NCBI GenBank assembly: GCA_963580245.1 | Contig: CAUZJO010000151.1 | Coordinates: forward strand, 1-11,337 | Reading direction: 5' to 3' | From: CAUZJO01 sp963580245 | Lineage (GTDB): Bacteria; Sumerlaeota; Sumerlaeia; MVZB01 | DNA length: 11,337 nucleotides | Part shown: positions 9,174-11,337 of the stretch, piece by piece | How positions within the stretch are numbered: position 1 is the first letter of the stretch | How the letters are laid out: every line of letters begins with the position of its first letter | The notes under the pieces: model-generated | The model's database searches: none | What the model was told of the DNA's origin: nothing | The model's input: only the letters and a program-made list of their open reading frames with translations | Made by a program: the position numbers and the translations under genes

Positions 9174-10028
9174 ATGAGCCCAGCTAATTCAACAGCCGAT
9201 TCATCCGCCGACATCGAAGTCGACGCCGGAGGTCCGCTCGCCGACCAGGGGCGCCGTTGGATCGGCGTCATTGCCGGTCTGTTACTGCTCGTGGCCGGCC
9301 TGGCCGCGTTGGGGTGGCTGACCGTATTGATCTTCGTGGAATACCGCTATCGGTCTCTCCATGAGTCCGGTGAAACGGTAAAGGAAAACGACCGGAACGT
9401 TCTCGTGCGATACCTGGCGGATTTGGAAAAACTGATCTCGTTGGACCCGACCAACGGCGACCTGCGCAACCGTTATGCAACCGTTTTGGGCAAGTTGGGA
9501 GAGCACCCCGCCGCCGTCCGAGAGCTCGAACGGGCTCGCCGAACCGATAACCGCCAGAACAGCCTGCATTTCTTGGCGATCCAGTACGAGAAGCTGGGCG
9601 ATGAGGACAAGGCCGTGAAGCTCATGAGCGATTGCGTGCTGCTCAATCCCACCAACCCTGAATTCAGCCCCACCCGCTTGAGGTTGCTCAGTAATCGGAC
9701 GGCCCGGTTGAGGCCGAGCAACCCCACGGCGAAGCCGTCGGCCAATTATTTGCGATACCGCGCCGAATTCGGCCGCGAGGCGCGAAATTGGGCGATTCGC
9801 GCCCCCAATGATCACACCTCTTACTTGTTTCTCGGCAACTTTTACGTCGATCCACTCTACGCCTTGCAATCGTACCGCTGCTTCCTGATGGGCCTTTCCA
9901 AACCCAATTGGATGAACCTGAACCGAGAGAATGTGTATATTCCGGTGGAGAGCGCCATGAGAACCATCCGGGAGATTATCCACGCTCGCCCCAAACCTTT
10001 TGCCCTGCCCTACAGGGGCTTGCCCTGA
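9174..10028 (+). CDS. Single-pass membrane TPR protein
   Basis: Protein of 284 residues. A short acidic N-terminus is followed by one strong membrane segment (about 29-55). Two or three TPR-like helical pairs follow at about 72-165, with typical units such as L-I-S-L-D-P-T-N-G-D-L-R-N-R-Y and Y-E-K-L-G-D-E-D-K-A. The rest, to 284, is less regular, with aromatic and basic residues, and is not assigned to a family. TPR domains bind proteins, so this is likely an adaptor; with an R-R before the membrane segment and an aromatic/Arg patch after it, orientation is unclear. It lies 40 bases after the C25 gene and 30 bases before the ligase-like gene, all on one strand. That suggests co-expression and possibly a complex at the membrane. 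No good Shine-Dalgarno precedes the ATG. Function not otherwise known. Confidence 0.75.
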   Translation: MSPANSTADSSADIEVDAGGPLADQGRRWIGVIAGLLLLVAGLAALGWLTVLIFVEYRYRSLHESGETVKENDRNVLVRYLADLEKLISLDPTNGDLRNRYATVLGKLGEHPAAVRELERARRTDNRQNSLHFLAIQYEKLGDEDKAVKLMSDCVLLNPTNPEFSPTRLRLLSNRTARLRPSNPTAKPSANYLRYRAEFGREARNWAIRAPNDHTSYLFLGNFYVDPLYALQSYRCFLMGLSKPNWMNLNRENVYIPVESAMRTIREIIHARPKPFALPYRGLP

Positions 10029-10058
10029 GTCGCTGATTAAGAGAGGCGCCCAATCCGG

Positions 10059-11337
10059 ATGGAGACAAATTTGACGCGAACCGATCCGATGCATCTCTAC
10101 GATCGGCTGATGGGCGTGGTGCTGCCCGCGATCGTCGGATTGACGCCGTTCGTGATTTCCGGGCTGCTGCGACCCGACATCGGACAGGCACAGTTCTTCC
10201 AGGCGGCGACCTTGCTGGTGACCATCGGCCTGGGATTGGCTTGGCTTGTTGGGTGGCGCCCGTTTCCCAGACGCATGACGTTCGTGGCGGTGCTCATCAT
10301 CCTCAATATCGTCTCGGTGGCGGTCTCCTTCTCGAGCTCTAGGGACATCCTCTATTCGCTAAAATATTACCTGCTGCCCCTTTGCGGATACCTCTTCTTC
10401 ATGTCGTTGGCGCATCACCCGCGACGACGATTCGTATTGGAACGGATCGCACTTGTCCTGTTGCCGCTCGGCGGACTGCTGGCGCTATATGGGATCCTTC
10501 AATTCTTCAAGATCGATTTCTATCCGTGGCTCCCCGAAGTCCAAAAGAACGAGGTCATCGCGACGATCGGACACCCGAACTTCCTCGCTTCGGTGCTGGG
10601 GCCCATCACCTTTTTTGCCCTGGGCATGATCTTCGTTCGGCGTAACGTCCGGTGGGTCTTGGGCGGTGGGCTGCTGATCTTCTTGATCCTTGGTTGCATG
10701 CTGCTGGCCCGGACCCGTGGGGTCTGGTTGGGGATGGTGGTGGGCTTGGTTGTTATGTTCTGCCTATTGATTCGCTATGGCTTGAAACACCGCGTCGGCC
10801 TGAGGCTGGTTCGAGGTCTTATGGTCGGGGCGGCGCTCTTGATCATCTCCCTATCAGTTGCAGTTTTTGTTGTTCTGCCCAGGGTGGGCGAGGTCATCAA
10901 CTTTAAAGACCGCATCGCATCCACCAATGAGATCAAGAGCCGGTTTTTCTATTGGCGCGCGGCGGTTGAACTCGCCATGGAAAAGCGCTACACGGGCCAA
11001 GGCTATGCCATGTTCCAGCCGATCTTTTGGGACTACACCCTGCGTCAGCAACAGTCCGAAAGAGGGCCTTTTTATTACGATTTCATGACGGCCATCTCCG
11101 GGGCCAACCCTCATCACGTCCATAACGAGTATCTCGAGGTCTTCTCCGAGCAGGGCATCCCCGGCCTCGCGCTCCAGATGGCCCTGCTCCTCTTCTTTCT
11201 TTATTTCGGTTACTTCGCGATCATGCGCCAACCCGATCCCAACCGGGCCCTGCGATGCATCCCGATCTACGGGGCCTATATCATGATCCTGATCGATGCC
11301 ATCTTCAGCTTCCCCTGGCGCCTGCCCGTCAGTCTGA
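10059..11337 (+). CDS. O-antigen ligase/polymerase family membrane protein (Wzy_C/WaaL type), 3' end beyond window
   Basis: The frame is open from ATG 10059 to the window edge (426 codons seen, no stop), so the gene is partial. It has about 11-12 hydrophobic segments. Family marks are G-H-P-N at 171-174 after a short loop, A-R-T-R-G-V-W at 217-223 in a membrane segment, a large extracytoplasmic loop (about 274-365) with R-F-F-Y-W-R and K-R-Y-T-G-Q-G-Y, and the closing H-V-H-N-E-Y-L-E with G-I-P-G-L (353-370). These match the Wzy_C/O-antigen ligase pattern, in which the loop Arg and His act on undecaprenyl-linked glycans. It could be a ligase, a polymerase or a protein O-oligosaccharyltransferase; sequence alone does not tell these apart. 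The start has a weak GAGAGG 12 bases upstream (10041-10046); an ATG at codon 11 (10089) is an alternative. Last visible gene of the C25-TPR-ligase run. Confidence 0.85.
   Translation, partial: METNLTRTDPMHLYDRLMGVVLPAIVGLTPFVISGLLRPDIGQAQFFQAATLLVTIGLGLAWLVGWRPFPRRMTFVAVLIILNIVSVAVSFSSSRDILYSLKYYLLPLCGYLFFMSLAHHPRRRFVLERIALVLLPLGGLLALYGILQFFKIDFYPWLPEVQKNEVIATIGHPNFLASVLGPITFFALGMIFVRRNVRWVLGGGLLIFLILGCMLLARTRGVWLGMVVGLVVMFCLLIRYGLKHRVGLRLVRGLMVGAALLIISLSVAVFVVLPRVGEVINFKDRIASTNEIKSRFFYWRAAVELAMEKRYTGQGYAMFQPIFWDYTLRQQQSERGPFYYDFMTAISGANPHHVHNEYLEVFSEQGIPGLALQMALLLFFLYFGYFAIMRQPDPNRALRCIPIYGAYIMILIDAIFSFPWRLPVSL

Overview
The window looks like a stretch of chromosome from a GC-rich (roughly 58-60 % by eye) Gram-negative-type bacterium. 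A lipoprotein gingipain-family peptidase, a transmembrane PknB-type Ser/Thr kinase with a Pro/Thr-rich linker, a secreted GH127-like protein and a Wzy/WaaL-type membrane enzyme together suggest Planctomycetota or a related little-cultured phylum. There is no rRNA or other marker here, so this placement is an inference from gene content only.

Layout. (1) 1-230 is a lead-in with no convincing gene. (2) 267-2249 (+) encodes an exported protein of the DUF1680/GH127 beta-L-arabinofuranosidase type that keeps the family's E-x-C and C-x-C-C metal/catalytic cysteine signatures. (3) 2363-3928 (+) encodes a polytopic membrane protein with the look of a GT-C-type glycosyltransferase. It is interrupted in frame by a palindromic GAGCAC-hexamer repeat that is translated as Arg-Ala and Glu-His runs. 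(4) 4055-6076 (-) encodes a membrane-anchored Ser/Thr protein kinase with an extracytoplasmic C-terminal domain. (5) A divergent intergenic region (6077-6355) holds a plausible sigma70-like promoter and two small dyads. (6) 6356-11337 (+) is a three-gene run with 40- and 30-base gaps: a C25 (gingipain/PorU-like) lipoprotein, a single-pass TPR protein, and an O-antigen ligase/polymerase-family protein cut by the window end.

Working together (inference). The last three genes form a probable operon for a cell-surface function that combines a cysteine peptidase or transpeptidase with a glycan ligase/polymerase. This invites comparison with type IX secretion, where the C25-family sortase PorU joins cargo to A-LPS, but no other T9SS component is visible. 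The divergent kinase could be a sensor in the same neighbourhood. The first two genes fit carbohydrate processing and surface glycan building. No tRNA, rRNA, CRISPR array, transposase, phage gene or recognisable defence system was seen.
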